From CAZKJL01 sp964553135 (GTDB lineage Bacteria; Patescibacteriota; Gracilibacteria; Peribacterales; Peribacteraceae), in the NCBI GenBank assembly GCA_964553135.1, contig CAZKJL010000001.1, forward strand, positions 186,001 to 250,000: a stretch of DNA of 64,000 nucleotides. Direction: 5' to 3'. Every line of letters begins with the position of its first letter. The first letter of the stretch is position 1. The notes below the pieces were generated by a model. The model worked only from the letters and a program-made list of their open reading frames with translations, was not told the DNA's origin and did no database searches. Shown in pieces: positions 56,069 to 64,000 of the stretch. The position numbers were made by a program, and so were the translations under genes.

Positions 56069-57349
56069 ATGAAGTTTCTTCGCACACTCGTTCTCGGCCT
56101 TCTCCCGCTCATTGCGCTCGTGCTCGGCTTCCAGCTGGGAGCCAGCTATGAGGCACGCCACATGGAGTCCGAGCGTACGCGCATGGAAGAACTCTTCACG
56201 CTCACGGGCAGCGGCCAAACCCTGCAGGGTGACCCCGAACAGAAAGTCGATCTCTCCATCTTCTGGGGAGTGTGGAGACTGCTCGGCAAGCACTACATCA
56301 GTCCGAACGACATGGCCGTGGACAAGATGGTCTACGGTGCCGTCGGCGGCATGGTCTCGGCACTCGGTGACCCCTACACCGTGTTCATGACGCCCGTCGA
56401 CAGCAAGTCGTTCCAAGATGCGCTCAGCGGAACGCTCGAGGGCATCGGCGCGCAGCTCGATCTCAGCAACGGACAAGTCGTCGTCGTGGCACCCATCAAG
56501 GGTTCGCCCGCCGACAAGGCCGGGCTCCTCACGAAAGACGTCATCGTGAAAGTGAACGATCAGGATTTGGAAGGCATGGCGCTCGACCAAGTCGTGTCGC
56601 TCATTCGCGGACCCAAGGGCACGACCGTCAGCCTCAGCATCCTTCGCGACGGCAAAACGGCACCCATCGTCATCCCCGTCATCCGTGAGGCCATCCACAT
56701 TCCGAGCGTGGAATCCAAGGTCGTCAAAACGCAGACCGGTTCCATCGGCGTGCTCACGCTCAACCAATTCGGCGACGATTCGGTCGTGGAAATGAAAAAG
56801 GCGATTCAGGGGTTGCCGCAGGGGCTCAGGGGCGTCGTGCTCGATCTCCGCTTCAACGGCGGCGGTTACCTGGACGGAGCCGTGGACATCGTTTCCATGT
56901 TCCAGAGCTCGGGCAAAGTCGTCTCCGTCGTTCGCCGGGACACGCCCGCGCAAGAGAGCGTCGTGAACGGGCAAGTCCTCTTACCCGACGTGCCGCTCGT
57001 CGTTCTCATCAACGGCGGATCGGCGAGTGCGTCCGAGATCACCGCGGGTGCGCTCAAGGACAACGGCCGCGCCACGCTCATCGGCACGCAGAGCTTCGGC
57101 AAAGGTACGGTGCAGGAGATCATCGATCTTCCCGGGGGCAGCAGCCTCCGTGTCACGACGGCCAAGTGGCTCACGCCGAGCGGACACGACCTCGCCAAAA
57201 AAGGCATCTCGCCCGACATCATCATCGATCGCAGTGCCGAAGAGTACCGCGCCGGCAAAGATCCTCAGCTCGATGTCGCGGCGCTGTGGCTCACCATGCA
57301 CCGCGTGGCGAGCAACGCCAAAACGGCCAGCGGCGTCATTCTCAAATAG
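56069..57349 (+). CDS. ctpA: C-terminal processing protease (S41 family, CtpA)
   Basis: About 426 residues. An N-terminal membrane anchor (LVLGLLPLIALVLGF) is followed by a helical lead (to about 100), a PDZ domain (about 125-215, GIGAQLDLSNGQVVVVAPIKGSPADKAGL) and the S41 core: LRGVVLDLRFNGGGYLDGA, catalytic Ser in NGGSASASEI and Lys in GTQSFGKGTVQE. It acts in the cell envelope on proteins with accessible C-termini. Its stop is 6 nt from the convergent ndk stop. Confidence 0.95.
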   Translation: MKFLRTLVLGLLPLIALVLGFQLGASYEARHMESERTRMEELFTLTGSGQTLQGDPEQKVDLSIFWGVWRLLGKHYISPNDMAVDKMVYGAVGGMVSALGDPYTVFMTPVDSKSFQDALSGTLEGIGAQLDLSNGQVVVVAPIKGSPADKAGLLTKDVIVKVNDQDLEGMALDQVVSLIRGPKGTTVSLSILRDGKTAPIVIPVIREAIHIPSVESKVVKTQTGSIGVLTLNQFGDDSVVEMKKAIQGLPQGLRGVVLDLRFNGGGYLDGAVDIVSMFQSSGKVVSVVRRDTPAQESVVNGQVLLPDVPLVVLINGGSASASEITAGALKDNGRATLIGTQSFGKGTVQEIIDLPGGSSLRVTTAKWLTPSGHDLAKKGISPDIIIDRSAEEYRAGKDPQLDVAALWLTMHRVASNAKTASGVILK

Positions 57350-57355
57350 CGTCGA

Positions 57356-57775
57356 CTAGTACGCGAAGAGCTCGTCTTTCTTGAAGAAGCGAGCCACTTC
57401 TTTTTCGGCGGACTCTTTGCTGTCGCTGGCATGCGCCACGTTGATCATGACGTCTTTGCCGAGCGTGGCGCGGATCGTTCCGGGTGCGGCCTTGCGACTG
57501 TCCGTCACGCCGAGCATGTCGCGGATTTTGTTGATGCTGTCCTCACCCTCCACCACCATCGCGATGACCGGAACGGAGGCCATGAATTTTTCGATCTCGG
57601 GGTAGAACGGCTTATCGGCGACGTGTGCGTAGTGTTCGCGCAGGATCGCAGGCGTGAGGTTCATCATCTTGCATCCGCGGATCACGAAGCCCGCATCCTC
57701 GAAGCGAGTGATGACTTTGCCGCAGAATTTTCCGGCGACGGCGTCGGGTTTGAGGAGAATCAGAGTGCGTTCCAT
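57356..57775 (-). CDS. ndk: Nucleoside diphosphate kinase
   Basis: About 139 residues: the start ERTLILLKPDAVAGKFCGKVI, the middle VVEGEDSINKIRDMLGVTDSRKAAPGTIRA, and the catalytic His in INVAHASDSKESAEKEVARFF. All core residues are present. It balances NTP and dNTP pools by a phospho-His ping-pong. I start at 57775 because upstream residues do not belong to the fold. Confidence 0.97.
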   Translation of the reverse strand: MERTLILLKPDAVAGKFCGKVITRFEDAGFVIRGCKMMNLTPAILREHYAHVADKPFYPEIEKFMASVPVIAMVVEGEDSINKIRDMLGVTDSRKAAPGTIRATLGKDVMINVAHASDSKESAEKEVARFFKKDELFAY

Positions 57776-57803
57776 GAGGAGTTGGGCGAAAGAAGTTTCA
57801 TAT

Positions 57804-57832
57804 TGTTTACATGAGTAAGGAGTTTTTGACAA
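57804..57832 (-). promoter_or_regulatory. Promoter of ndk
   Basis: On the minus strand TTGTCA (57827-57832), a 17-bp spacer and TAAACA (57804-57809). It leaves a leader of about 22-25 nt. Confidence 0.6.
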
Positions 57833-57883
57833 TACAGAGGCCTTAACGCGCCTTTATCTCTCTTGCCACTGAAGCGTCGGGAA

Positions 57884-59143
57884 TCAGGAGATGAGGCCTT
57901 CCAACTTCTTTTCATCGTTTTCCTTGCCGATGACGACAAGGCGCAGATTTTCTTTGGTGAGGATGCGAGAGGAGAGTTTGTTGATCTGGTCCGATGACAC
58001 GGATTCGATCTTCTCGAAGTACTCGGCGAGATCGCGCGTCTTGGGGTAGAGAAGCTGCTGCTTCCCGAAGAAGTGCGCACGCTCCTCGGAATCTTCCATG
58101 GAGAGCGTGATCTTTCCCTTGAGATAATCTTTGGCGCGGCGGAGCTCTTCTTTCGTGATGCCGTCCTTGGCACAGAGTTCATACTCGTGACGGATGGCCG
58201 AGATGGCTTCGTGCAGTCTGGACTGATCGACGCCGGCGCGCGTGGAGAGCAGGCCCGTATCGAGGTAGTTGTCCGTGGACGTGGAGATGTAGTAACAGAG
58301 TCCGCGCGCTTCGCGAATGCGGAGGAACATGCGTGAGCTCATGGATCCGCCCAAGATCACGGCGAGGAGTTTCTGTGCGAACTGATCTTCGCTGAGTGCC
58401 GAGACGGACTCCATGCCGAGCACCAAGTGCGCTTGCTCGGTCTGTTTGGTGGTGAGCGATACGCGCTTTCCCTTGTGCGGCGCGACGGGTTTGAAATTCA
58501 TCGCTTTCTTTCCGCCGATCGCACCGAAGTGCTCTTTGGCCAAGCTCATCGCCTTTGCGTCATCGATCTTCCCGGCGAACGTGACGACCAAGTTATCGGG
58601 CGTGTAGAGCTCGTTCTTGTGGCGCATGAAATCTTCCTGCGTCACGGAGCGGATGAGCTCTTCGGTTCCGATGGTGTCCCAACCGAGCGGCTGATCGCCG
58701 TAGACGAGCGTCTCGAAATCCCAGCCCGCCTGGTACATGGGCGTGTCTTGGTACATGCGGTACTCCTCGATGATGACGCCGCGCTCCTTCTCGATCTCGT
58801 GCGTCGGGAACGTCGCATGGAGGAGCATGTCACTCAGCACATTGCAGGCGAGTTCCACGTGCGAGGCGTCCACTTTGACGTAGTAGCCCGCGTATTCCTT
58901 TCCCGTGAATGCGTTGAAATCGCCGCCGACGGAGTCGATGGCCATGCTCACCGCAGCAGCATCCTTATATGTTTTGCCGCCCTTGAAGAACATGTGCTCC
59001 AAGAAGTGGCTGATGCCGCGGTTCTTCTGCACTTCGTAGCGCGATCCCGCTCCGGCGAACACGAGAACCGTCACGGCCGCCGTTCCGTCGGTCGGAGCGG
59101 TGAGCACGGGCAAGCCGGATGTGAGTCTTTGTACGGAAAACAT
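57884..59143 (-). CDS. M16-family zinc peptidase (processing-peptidase-like)
   Basis: This 419-residue protein has the inverted zinc motif HFLEH (GISHFLEHMFFKGGKTYKD, about 44-48) with the distal Glu in the helix that follows (VIIEEYRMYQDTP), and a C-terminal non-catalytic half with LGGSMSSRMFLRIREARGLCYYISTSTD. It resembles PqqL/YmxG-type bacterial M16 enzymes that act on small peptides or signal sequences. It is cytoplasmic by sequence (no signal peptide). It is divergent from the relA/spoT gene. Confidence 0.95.
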   Translation of the reverse strand: MFSVQRLTSGLPVLTAPTDGTAAVTVLVFAGAGSRYEVQKNRGISHFLEHMFFKGGKTYKDAAAVSMAIDSVGGDFNAFTGKEYAGYYVKVDASHVELACNVLSDMLLHATFPTHEIEKERGVIIEEYRMYQDTPMYQAGWDFETLVYGDQPLGWDTIGTEELIRSVTQEDFMRHKNELYTPDNLVVTFAGKIDDAKAMSLAKEHFGAIGGKKAMNFKPVAPHKGKRVSLTTKQTEQAHLVLGMESVSALSEDQFAQKLLAVILGGSMSSRMFLRIREARGLCYYISTSTDNYLDTGLLSTRAGVDQSRLHEAISAIRHEYELCAKDGITKEELRRAKDYLKGKITLSMEDSEERAHFFGKQQLLYPKTRDLAEYFEKIESVSSDQINKLSSRILTKENLRLVVIGKENDEKKLEGLIS

Positions 59144-59192
59144 CGCAAGTGAGTCTATGCCAAAGCGGAACGGGTGGGAACGTCAATTCGCA

Positions 59193-59222
59193 TTGTCATT
59201 TTTTTCCGAGTGTCCGTAGAAT
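59193..59222 (+). promoter_or_regulatory. Promoter of the RelA/SpoT gene
   Basis: TTGTCA (59193-59198), an 18-bp spacer and TAGAAT (59217-59222), 10 nt before the ATG. Confidence 0.7.
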
Positions 59223-59232
59223 ATTGCGTACG

Positions 59233-60651
59233 ATGCAGAGCCTCCTCTCTCGTGTGACCGACGGACTTTCCTCCCAAGGCCGCGCGCTGCTTTCGGATGT
59301 GTCGGCATTTTCCAGAAAGCATCTTTCCTCGATCCATCGACGTACCGGCGAGTCGTACGCCGAGCACGGGCATCAGCTTGCGGCGGTGCTTCGGGAAGTC
59401 ATGGACGATGCGGAGCTCTTGGGAGTCGCGGTCTTGCACGACTTGCCGCTCCATGAGAACGGTGCCGAGCTCCTGAGGCTTTCGCCGCTCACACCCATCC
59501 AGCGCACCTTGGTCGGAAAAATGCACGAACTGCGCCGCCTGCATATCGATGCCGAGACCAAGGACTTGGATACGGTGCTCCAAGCCTTCGTCGCGGATCA
59601 TCGTCTCCTGCCGCTGCGCATGGCGCACCGCCTGAATGACGTGCGTCACCTCAAACGATTTTCGGCGAAGCTGCGCAAACAGATCGCACACGAGACGCTG
59701 CACATGTATGCCGCGATTGCCGGACGCTTGAGCATGCACGCGTGGCGACACGAGATGGAGGACACGTGCTTCAAGTACTTGCAGCCCGCCATCGCGGGGG
59801 CGCTCGAAAAAAAGTTCGCCGCTCACGCCAAGAACGACGCGCTGTGCCTGGAACATGTCGGTGCGTTCGTCCAAAAGCACCTCCAATCGCACGGCATCGT
59901 CCCTCAAATTTTTTCTCGCACGAAGACGCTCTACTCCACGTACCGCAAAATGGCGGTGAAACGCCGCAAGTTCGAAGATCTCACCGACCGCTTGGCGCTC
60001 CGTGTCGTCGTACCCACCGTCGACGATTGTTACCGAGCCCTCGGCATCGTGCACTCGTGCCTGCACCCCATTCCGGGAAAGCTGAAGGATTACATCGGCG
60101 CGCCCAAAGAGAACGGATATCGTTCCATTCACACCGTCGTGTATCCCATGGCCGGTGTCAGCGAATATCCGGTGGAGATCCAAATCCGCAGCGTCGAGAT
60201 GCATCAAGCGTGCGAGTTCGGTTCGGCCAGGCATGCCGATTACAAGCACTGCCTCTACGGTTTTCATTCCCGCTTTGCTCGCGTGGATCTGTTTTCCAAC
60301 TTGCTCGTTCTTCGTGAAGCGGCGCGGTCGCCCGATCAATTCAAGAATCTCATGCGGACGTACTTCAACGAAAAACAGATCGCGCTCTTCGACCCCAAGA
60401 ACAATCTGTGGCATTTGCCCTCACCCGTGACGTGTTTGGACTTCGCGTGTCACACGGCGGGGAAACGGGTGAAGTTCCTCAAATCCGTTCGGGTGAACGG
60501 ACGCCATGCGCCCCAGGACGCGGAACTTCGGGATGGAGATACCGTGGAGTGCAGTTTCGGCCGCGGCGTCACGCTCAAGCCCACATGGCTCAAAGCTTGC
60601 AAACAGACGGCCTCCAGGAAGCTGCTCCGGTCGCTCCTGCAGCCGGAATAA
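59233..60651 (+). CDS. RelA/SpoT-type (p)ppGpp synthetase with altered HD region and TGS domain
   Basis: About 472 residues. The N-terminal part sits where the HD hydrolase domain should be (ESYAEHGHQLAAVLREV, VAVLHDLPLHENGAELL), but the HD motif surroundings are changed and hydrolysis is uncertain. The synthetase domain is intact: SRTKTLYSTYRKM, LTDRLALRVVVPTVDDCYRALGIVHS, LKDYIGAPKENGYRSIHTVVY and EIQIRSVEMHQACEFGSARHADYK. A short TGS domain follows (about 400-460). No ACT domain is present. It governs the stringent response. Confidence 0.93.
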   Translation: MQSLLSRVTDGLSSQGRALLSDVSAFSRKHLSSIHRRTGESYAEHGHQLAAVLREVMDDAELLGVAVLHDLPLHENGAELLRLSPLTPIQRTLVGKMHELRRLHIDAETKDLDTVLQAFVADHRLLPLRMAHRLNDVRHLKRFSAKLRKQIAHETLHMYAAIAGRLSMHAWRHEMEDTCFKYLQPAIAGALEKKFAAHAKNDALCLEHVGAFVQKHLQSHGIVPQIFSRTKTLYSTYRKMAVKRRKFEDLTDRLALRVVVPTVDDCYRALGIVHSCLHPIPGKLKDYIGAPKENGYRSIHTVVYPMAGVSEYPVEIQIRSVEMHQACEFGSARHADYKHCLYGFHSRFARVDLFSNLLVLREAARSPDQFKNLMRTYFNEKQIALFDPKNNLWHLPSPVTCLDFACHTAGKRVKFLKSVRVNGRHAPQDAELRDGDTVECSFGRGVTLKPTWLKACKQTASRKLLRSLLQPE

Positions 60652-60677
60652 GCCCTCATTTCCCGCGCCTGGTTGCC

Positions 60678-60707
60678 TTGACGTGCCTACCGACCATTGT
60701 GTACCCT
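60678..60707 (+). promoter_or_regulatory. Promoter of rpmH
   Basis: TTGACG (60678-60683), an 18-bp spacer and TACCCT (60702-60707), 11 nt before the ATG. Confidence 0.65.
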
Positions 60708-60718
60708 ACCCCAGCTTT

Positions 60719-60862
60719 ATGCTTGGTAAGCTTCGTTGGCGTCGGCGTCTGCGTGTGCACGGTTTCCTTGCACGCTCCAAATCCAAAACGGGTCGTCTTG
60801 TTCTCAAGCGCCGCCGTGCTCAGGGCCGTAAGCGCCTGACGGTGCAGAAGAAGGGTAAGTAA
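60719..60862 (+). CDS. rpmH: Ribosomal protein bL34
   Basis: This 47-residue basic protein has the bL34 core HGFLARSKSKTGRLVLKRRRAQGRKRLTV. Its N-terminus (MLGKLRWRRRLR) replaces the usual MKRTYQPSxxRR start. It is normally followed by rnpA, but here an unrelated membrane protein follows 13 nt later. No Shine-Dalgarno is visible. Confidence 0.93.
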   Translation: MLGKLRWRRRLRVHGFLARSKSKTGRLVLKRRRAQGRKRLTVQKKGK

Positions 60863-60875
60863 ATATCTTTCATGT

Positions 60876-61184
60876 ATGATGGAACATATGGATGCTGTTC
60901 GTCGTGCCGCAGGGATTCTGTTTTACCTCCTCGGGAGCATCGTCATCGTTCTCATCGTGCTTGTGCAGCGCGGTACGCTCGGCAGCGGTGCCGTCACCTT
61001 GTTGAACGTGCTCGACCTCCCGCTCATCTTCTTGTCTTCGGTCTTCGGCGGCATGAGCCTCTACGTCAGCATCGTCAAAGACAAACGGTCGTTCCCGGTG
61101 CTCCTGCTCATCGCCGTGCCGGTGGGCGTCGCCATCATCACGTTCGCGTGGATCAACTTCATGGCGCCGTTTCCCACCATCTGA
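60876..61184 (+). CDS. Small three-helix membrane protein
   Basis: This 102-residue protein has three hydrophobic helices (about 10-32, AAGILFYLLGSIVIVLIVLV; 42-65; 73-92, VLLLIAVPVGVAIITFAW). It is not recognised. It takes the place usually held by rnpA downstream of rpmH and is probably co-transcribed. An ATG at 60888 (MDAVRRAAG) is an alternative start. Confidence 0.75.
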   Translation: MMEHMDAVRRAAGILFYLLGSIVIVLIVLVQRGTLGSGAVTLLNVLDLPLIFLSSVFGGMSLYVSIVKDKRSFPVLLLIAVPVGVAIITFAWINFMAPFPTI

Positions 61185-61226
61185 TCGTCGTGCGGGACAT
61201 CGCATGAGTGTCTTCACTGCTTTCGT

Positions 61227-61778
61227 CTATCCGCGTGGGATGTCCACCTCCGTTTCGCCCATGCCGAGCTTCGTATTGGCATATCGGGCCGCGACGAACA
61301 AATAGTCGCTGAGGCGGTTCACGATGACGATGGTCGCGAGCGTGATGGGATCTTTGGCATGCAGATCCACCATCCAACGTTCGGCCCTGCGGCAGATCGT
61401 TCGTGCTTGATGAAGCAGGGCGCCGACGTGCGATCCTCCGGGCAGAATGAACTTGGTCATCGACGGAAGTTCCAACTCCATCGCATCGATCCACCGCTCC
61501 ATCTCGGCCGCAGGAGACTCATCCATGCGCTTCACTTTGGCTTTGCTCGAGAGCGGCGTCGCCAAGTCCGAACCCAGTGAAAAAAGAAGCACTTGAATCT
61601 CCGTGAGTTGCGCAGGCAGGGGAGCGGGCAAAGTTTTGTCGGCGACGATCACCCCCAGACATGCATTCAGTTCGTCGAGGGTTCCGTAGGCGTGCAGCCG
61701 CGCATCGGATTTGGGCAGCCTCGTGCCGCCGAAGAGCCCCGTGGAGCCTTTGTCGCCGGTACGGGTGTAAATTTTCAT
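61227..61778 (-). CDS. Cob(I)alamin adenosyltransferase, PduO/MMAB type
   Basis: About 183 residues: the start MKIYTRTGDKGSTGLFGG binds ATP, followed by KSDARLHAYGTLDELNACLG, the conserved FILPGGSHVGALLHQARTICRRAERW helix and the end RLSDYLFVAARYAN. All hallmark residues are seen. It makes adenosylcobalamin from cob(I)alamin and ATP. No B12-using enzyme or B12 transporter lies in the window, so the cofactor's use is open. Confidence 0.95.
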   Translation of the reverse strand: MKIYTRTGDKGSTGLFGGTRLPKSDARLHAYGTLDELNACLGVIVADKTLPAPLPAQLTEIQVLLFSLGSDLATPLSSKAKVKRMDESPAAEMERWIDAMELELPSMTKFILPGGSHVGALLHQARTICRRAERWMVDLHAKDPITLATIVIVNRLSDYLFVAARYANTKLGMGETEVDIPRG

Positions 61779-61828
61779 AGTGGAAGACAAAGAATATAAC
61801 ACGTGTTGGCCTAAGCCAAGAATTCCAT

Positions 61829-61912
61829 AAAAGAATCCAAAGAAACCCATGAAACCAAAGAATCCAACGATGTTCGTTGGTTACCTTGGTTTCTTTGGAT
61901 TCGTTGGTTTCC
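61829..61912. repeat. Long imperfect hairpin built of AAACCAA words
   Basis: The arms contain GAATCCAAAGAAACC and its complement, with the apex CCAACGA-TGT-TCGTTGG, the same as at 32811-32891. It follows the pheT stop by 4 nt and probably ends the pheT transcript. Confidence 0.8.
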
Positions 61913-61915
61913 TCT

Positions 61916-64000
61916 TTAGTTTTTCTTCAGCTCACTCAGTACTTTTGCATGCACCTTCTCCACCTCTTCCTGCGTGAGCGTTCTGTCCTCGGCGCGGTAC
62001 GTGAAGCGCAGCGTCATCGTGGAAGCGGCGGCGCTCTCGTACAGGTCTGCGAGCATGACGGTGTGCAGCAAGGGATCGATGGCTTTGAGTCTCGCGGCGA
62101 GTGCGGCGTATGCGACCTTCGGGAGCGGGATCGTTTCATCGAGCGTCACGTCGGGGAACTTCGGGAGCGGCTGCGCGAGTTTGATCGTGGGCGCGAGCGT
62201 GAAGAGCGTTTCCATATCGATGACGGCCGCGGCCGCGCGTCCGGGCAAACCGAAGGAGCGGGCGAGGTTCGGGTGGATCTCCGTGACGAGTCCCACGTTT
62301 TTGCCTTGGCAGCGAACGACGGCGCTCCGCGCGGCATGGGCGAAGGACGGCAGATTCTTCGTCGTCTGTTCCACCGTGAGGGCGTAGCCCGCTTTCCCGA
62401 ACGCTTCGATGAGATCGGCTTTGGCGAGCAGCACGGGGCTTTCTTTGAGCGTCGTCTTGCCGCGTGCGGCTACGAGAAGCGCAAACTGCATCGTCTCGGC
62501 CTCGCCTTGGAAGACGTGTCCGTACTCGTACATCTTGAGCACCGAGTCCATGCGCATCACGGCGCGTTCCGCGGTGTCGAGCATCGCGGGCAAAATGGCG
62601 GGACGCAGGCGCGACAGTTCTTCGCCCAGCGGATTCTCGATTTCCCGGGCCGAGGACGGATCGATGCCGAATTTCTTGAGGAGCGTGGGACTCGCGAACG
62701 CGAGGTGCAGCATCTCCAGGTAGCCCTGGTCCTTGAGCGCATCACGAACGAAGTGAATGCGCGGATCGCGGGGCGGGGGCGTGATCGTCGCTTCGGGCAT
62801 CACGGGAGCGACGGCGGCGTAGCCGTGAATGCGGGCCACTTCCTCCACCAGGTCCTGGATGTGCGCGATGTCTTTACGCCATTCGGGAGCGGTGACCGAC
62901 AAGTTTTTCCCGGCCGCTTTCACGTCGCAGCCGACGTCGGTGAGAATCTTTTTGATCGTTGAAGCGGAGATCGGAGCGCCGATGAATTTTTTGATGTACT
63001 CCGGGTCGGCCTTGATGGTTTTTGCGGTCGGCTTCTTGCCCCACGTGAGCGGCTTGCTGATGACGCTCGCGCCGGGAGCGAGTTCCAAAAGAAGCTCCAC
63101 GGCACGCTTTAAGCCCGCTTCGGCGGTCATTGGCAGAACCCCCTTTTCGTACACCGTCGCGGCGTCCGTCCGGTGCGCCATCGCGATCACGGTGCGGCGG
63201 ACGCTCACGGGATCGGGAATGCCGGCCTGCACGAAGATGTGTTTCGTCGCGGGTTTGTTCGACGTGCGTAGTCCTCCCATCACGCCGAAGATGTCGAAGA
63301 TTCCTTCATCGTCGCTGATGATGAGTGCGCCGTCGGGCAGTTTGCGGATTTGCTTGTCGAGCGTCGTGATCGTTTCGCCTTTCGTCGCTTGTCTGATGTG
63401 CAGCTCGCCCTTGAAATCGTCGGAGTCGAACGCATGGAGCGGCATGCCCACTTCCATGAGCACGTAGTTCGTCACGTCCACGATGAGGTTGATGCTGCGC
63501 CAACCCGTGGCTTCCAGACGGCGTTTCATCCACTCGGGCGTTTCGCCCGGGCCTTCCACACGGAGCAGGCATCCTTCGTAGTACGGGATCAGGTTTCCTG
63601 CGTCGTTCTTCACCGTGAACGGCACGGGCTTCGCTGCGAATTTCACGGGAGTCGTTTTCTTTTGCTTCTTCCATGTAGCGAGACCCATGGCCACGAGTTC
63701 GCGCGCCACACCGATGTGTGAGAATAAGTCGGGACGGTTGGTGATGGCATGGTTGTCGATGTGGAACACGACGTCGTTCATGCCGAGTGCCGTACGGAGC
63801 GGTGTGCCGGGCTTGTAGCCGCCGCTCGTCAGGTCTGCGATGGGCCTGCCTCCCTGTTCGGGAGTCGCCGGAAACAGCGATTCCAGCTCCACTTCCTCCG
63901 AGGCGCAGAGCATTCCTTCGCTCTCCTCTCCGCGAATCTTCACCTTTTGGAGCGTCACCATCTCTTTGCCGCCGGCTTTCACCGTGGCGCCGACGTGCGC
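61916..64000 (-). CDS. pheT: Phenylalanyl-tRNA synthetase beta subunit, 5' end cut by window edge
   Basis: About 695 C-terminal residues are visible; the frame stays open to the window end, so roughly the first 75 residues are missing. It shows the rest of the OB-fold tRNA-binding domain (RGEESEGMLCASEEV), the B3/B4 editing region (RSINLIVDVTNYVLMEVGMPLHAFD), the B5 domain, the catalytic-like core (GYAAVAPVMPEA, ENPLGEELSRLRPAILPAML) and the C-terminal anticodon-binding FDX domain. With PheS it charges tRNA-Phe. PheS should lie just outside the window. Confidence 0.96.
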   Translation of the reverse strand, partial: AHVGATVKAGGKEMVTLQKVKIRGEESEGMLCASEEVELESLFPATPEQGGRPIADLTSGGYKPGTPLRTALGMNDVVFHIDNHAITNRPDLFSHIGVARELVAMGLATWKKQKKTTPVKFAAKPVPFTVKNDAGNLIPYYEGCLLRVEGPGETPEWMKRRLEATGWRSINLIVDVTNYVLMEVGMPLHAFDSDDFKGELHIRQATKGETITTLDKQIRKLPDGALIISDDEGIFDIFGVMGGLRTSNKPATKHIFVQAGIPDPVSVRRTVIAMAHRTDAATVYEKGVLPMTAEAGLKRAVELLLELAPGASVISKPLTWGKKPTAKTIKADPEYIKKFIGAPISASTIKKILTDVGCDVKAAGKNLSVTAPEWRKDIAHIQDLVEEVARIHGYAAVAPVMPEATITPPPRDPRIHFVRDALKDQGYLEMLHLAFASPTLLKKFGIDPSSAREIENPLGEELSRLRPAILPAMLDTAERAVMRMDSVLKMYEYGHVFQGEAETMQFALLVAARGKTTLKESPVLLAKADLIEAFGKAGYALTVEQTTKNLPSFAHAARSAVVRCQGKNVGLVTEIHPNLARSFGLPGRAAAAVIDMETLFTLAPTIKLAQPLPKFPDVTLDETIPLPKVAYAALAARLKAIDPLLHTVMLADLYESAAASTMTLRFTYRAEDRTLTQEEVEKVHAKVLSELKKN

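Overview
The window comes from a small, tightly packed bacterial chromosome. It looks like a Candidate Phyla Radiation (Patescibacteria) genome, and the Peregrinibacteria/Peribacteria side fits best. The reasons are a single isolated 16S gene with primer-site and anti-Shine-Dalgarno variants, many short proteins with no recognisable family, a full type IV pilus locus, very little metabolism, a Suf Fe-S pathway split over several loci, an L34 gene without rnpA beside it, and rpsF-rpsR without ssb. TGA is used as a normal stop, so this is not a UGA-glycine lineage. The phylum is an inference; the 16S gene at 40842-42309 would settle it.

Layout. 0-9.5 kb: SIMPL protein, sufC, two adrenodoxin-type ferredoxins, a TPR protein, DNA polymerase III delta', secA, tsaB and a glycosyltransferase. 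9.5-16.7 kb: nusA, a DnaQ-DinG-like fusion, a sugar-phosphate transferase, RNase P RNA, tRNA-Thr, a Fur-family regulator and a cold-shock protein. 16.7-31.2 kb: a YibE/F protein, a histidine kinase, then a minus-strand type IV pilus region (three near-identical pilins, minor prepilins, a giant Ser/Thr-rich prepilin-adhesin with a scaffold gap, pilC, pilB, a response regulator). 31.2-39.9 kb: purH, a thermonuclease, sufB, sufD and small unknowns. 39.9-45.1 kb: a strongly promoted unknown gene with a structured leader, the stand-alone 16S gene, rpsF-rpsR and yebC. 45-64 kb: an ABC exporter, a class A PBP, a VirB2-like pilin, ftsX, recO, a VanW protein, RNase H, a DUF1858-HesB fusion, a CtpA protease, ndk, an M16 peptidase, a RelA/SpoT enzyme, rpmH, a cobalamin adenosyltransferase and pheT (cut by the window edge).

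Most novel signal. At three loci (the 3' end of secA, the 5' end of yebC, the 5' end of tRNA-Thr) a short palindromic element separates a working gene from a detached copy of that gene's own end. In the two protein genes the detached and working ends encode the same peptide with largely different synonymous codons, including a TCN/AGY serine swap in both. A palindrome of the same family also sits beside the 16S processing stem. This looks like an insertion process that leaves behind, or brings in, a recoded gene end. I know of no described element class in bacteria that does this.

Expression style. Many genes have a recognisable -10 box only 6-9 nt before the start codon (purH, sufB, sufC, secA, ABC exporter, VirB2-like pilin, vanW, ftsX, 36212-36895 and others) and no Shine-Dalgarno. 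Leaderless transcription therefore seems to be the norm. Convergent genes often share or overlap their stop codons, and many intergenic gaps hold long imperfect hairpins built from short repeated words.
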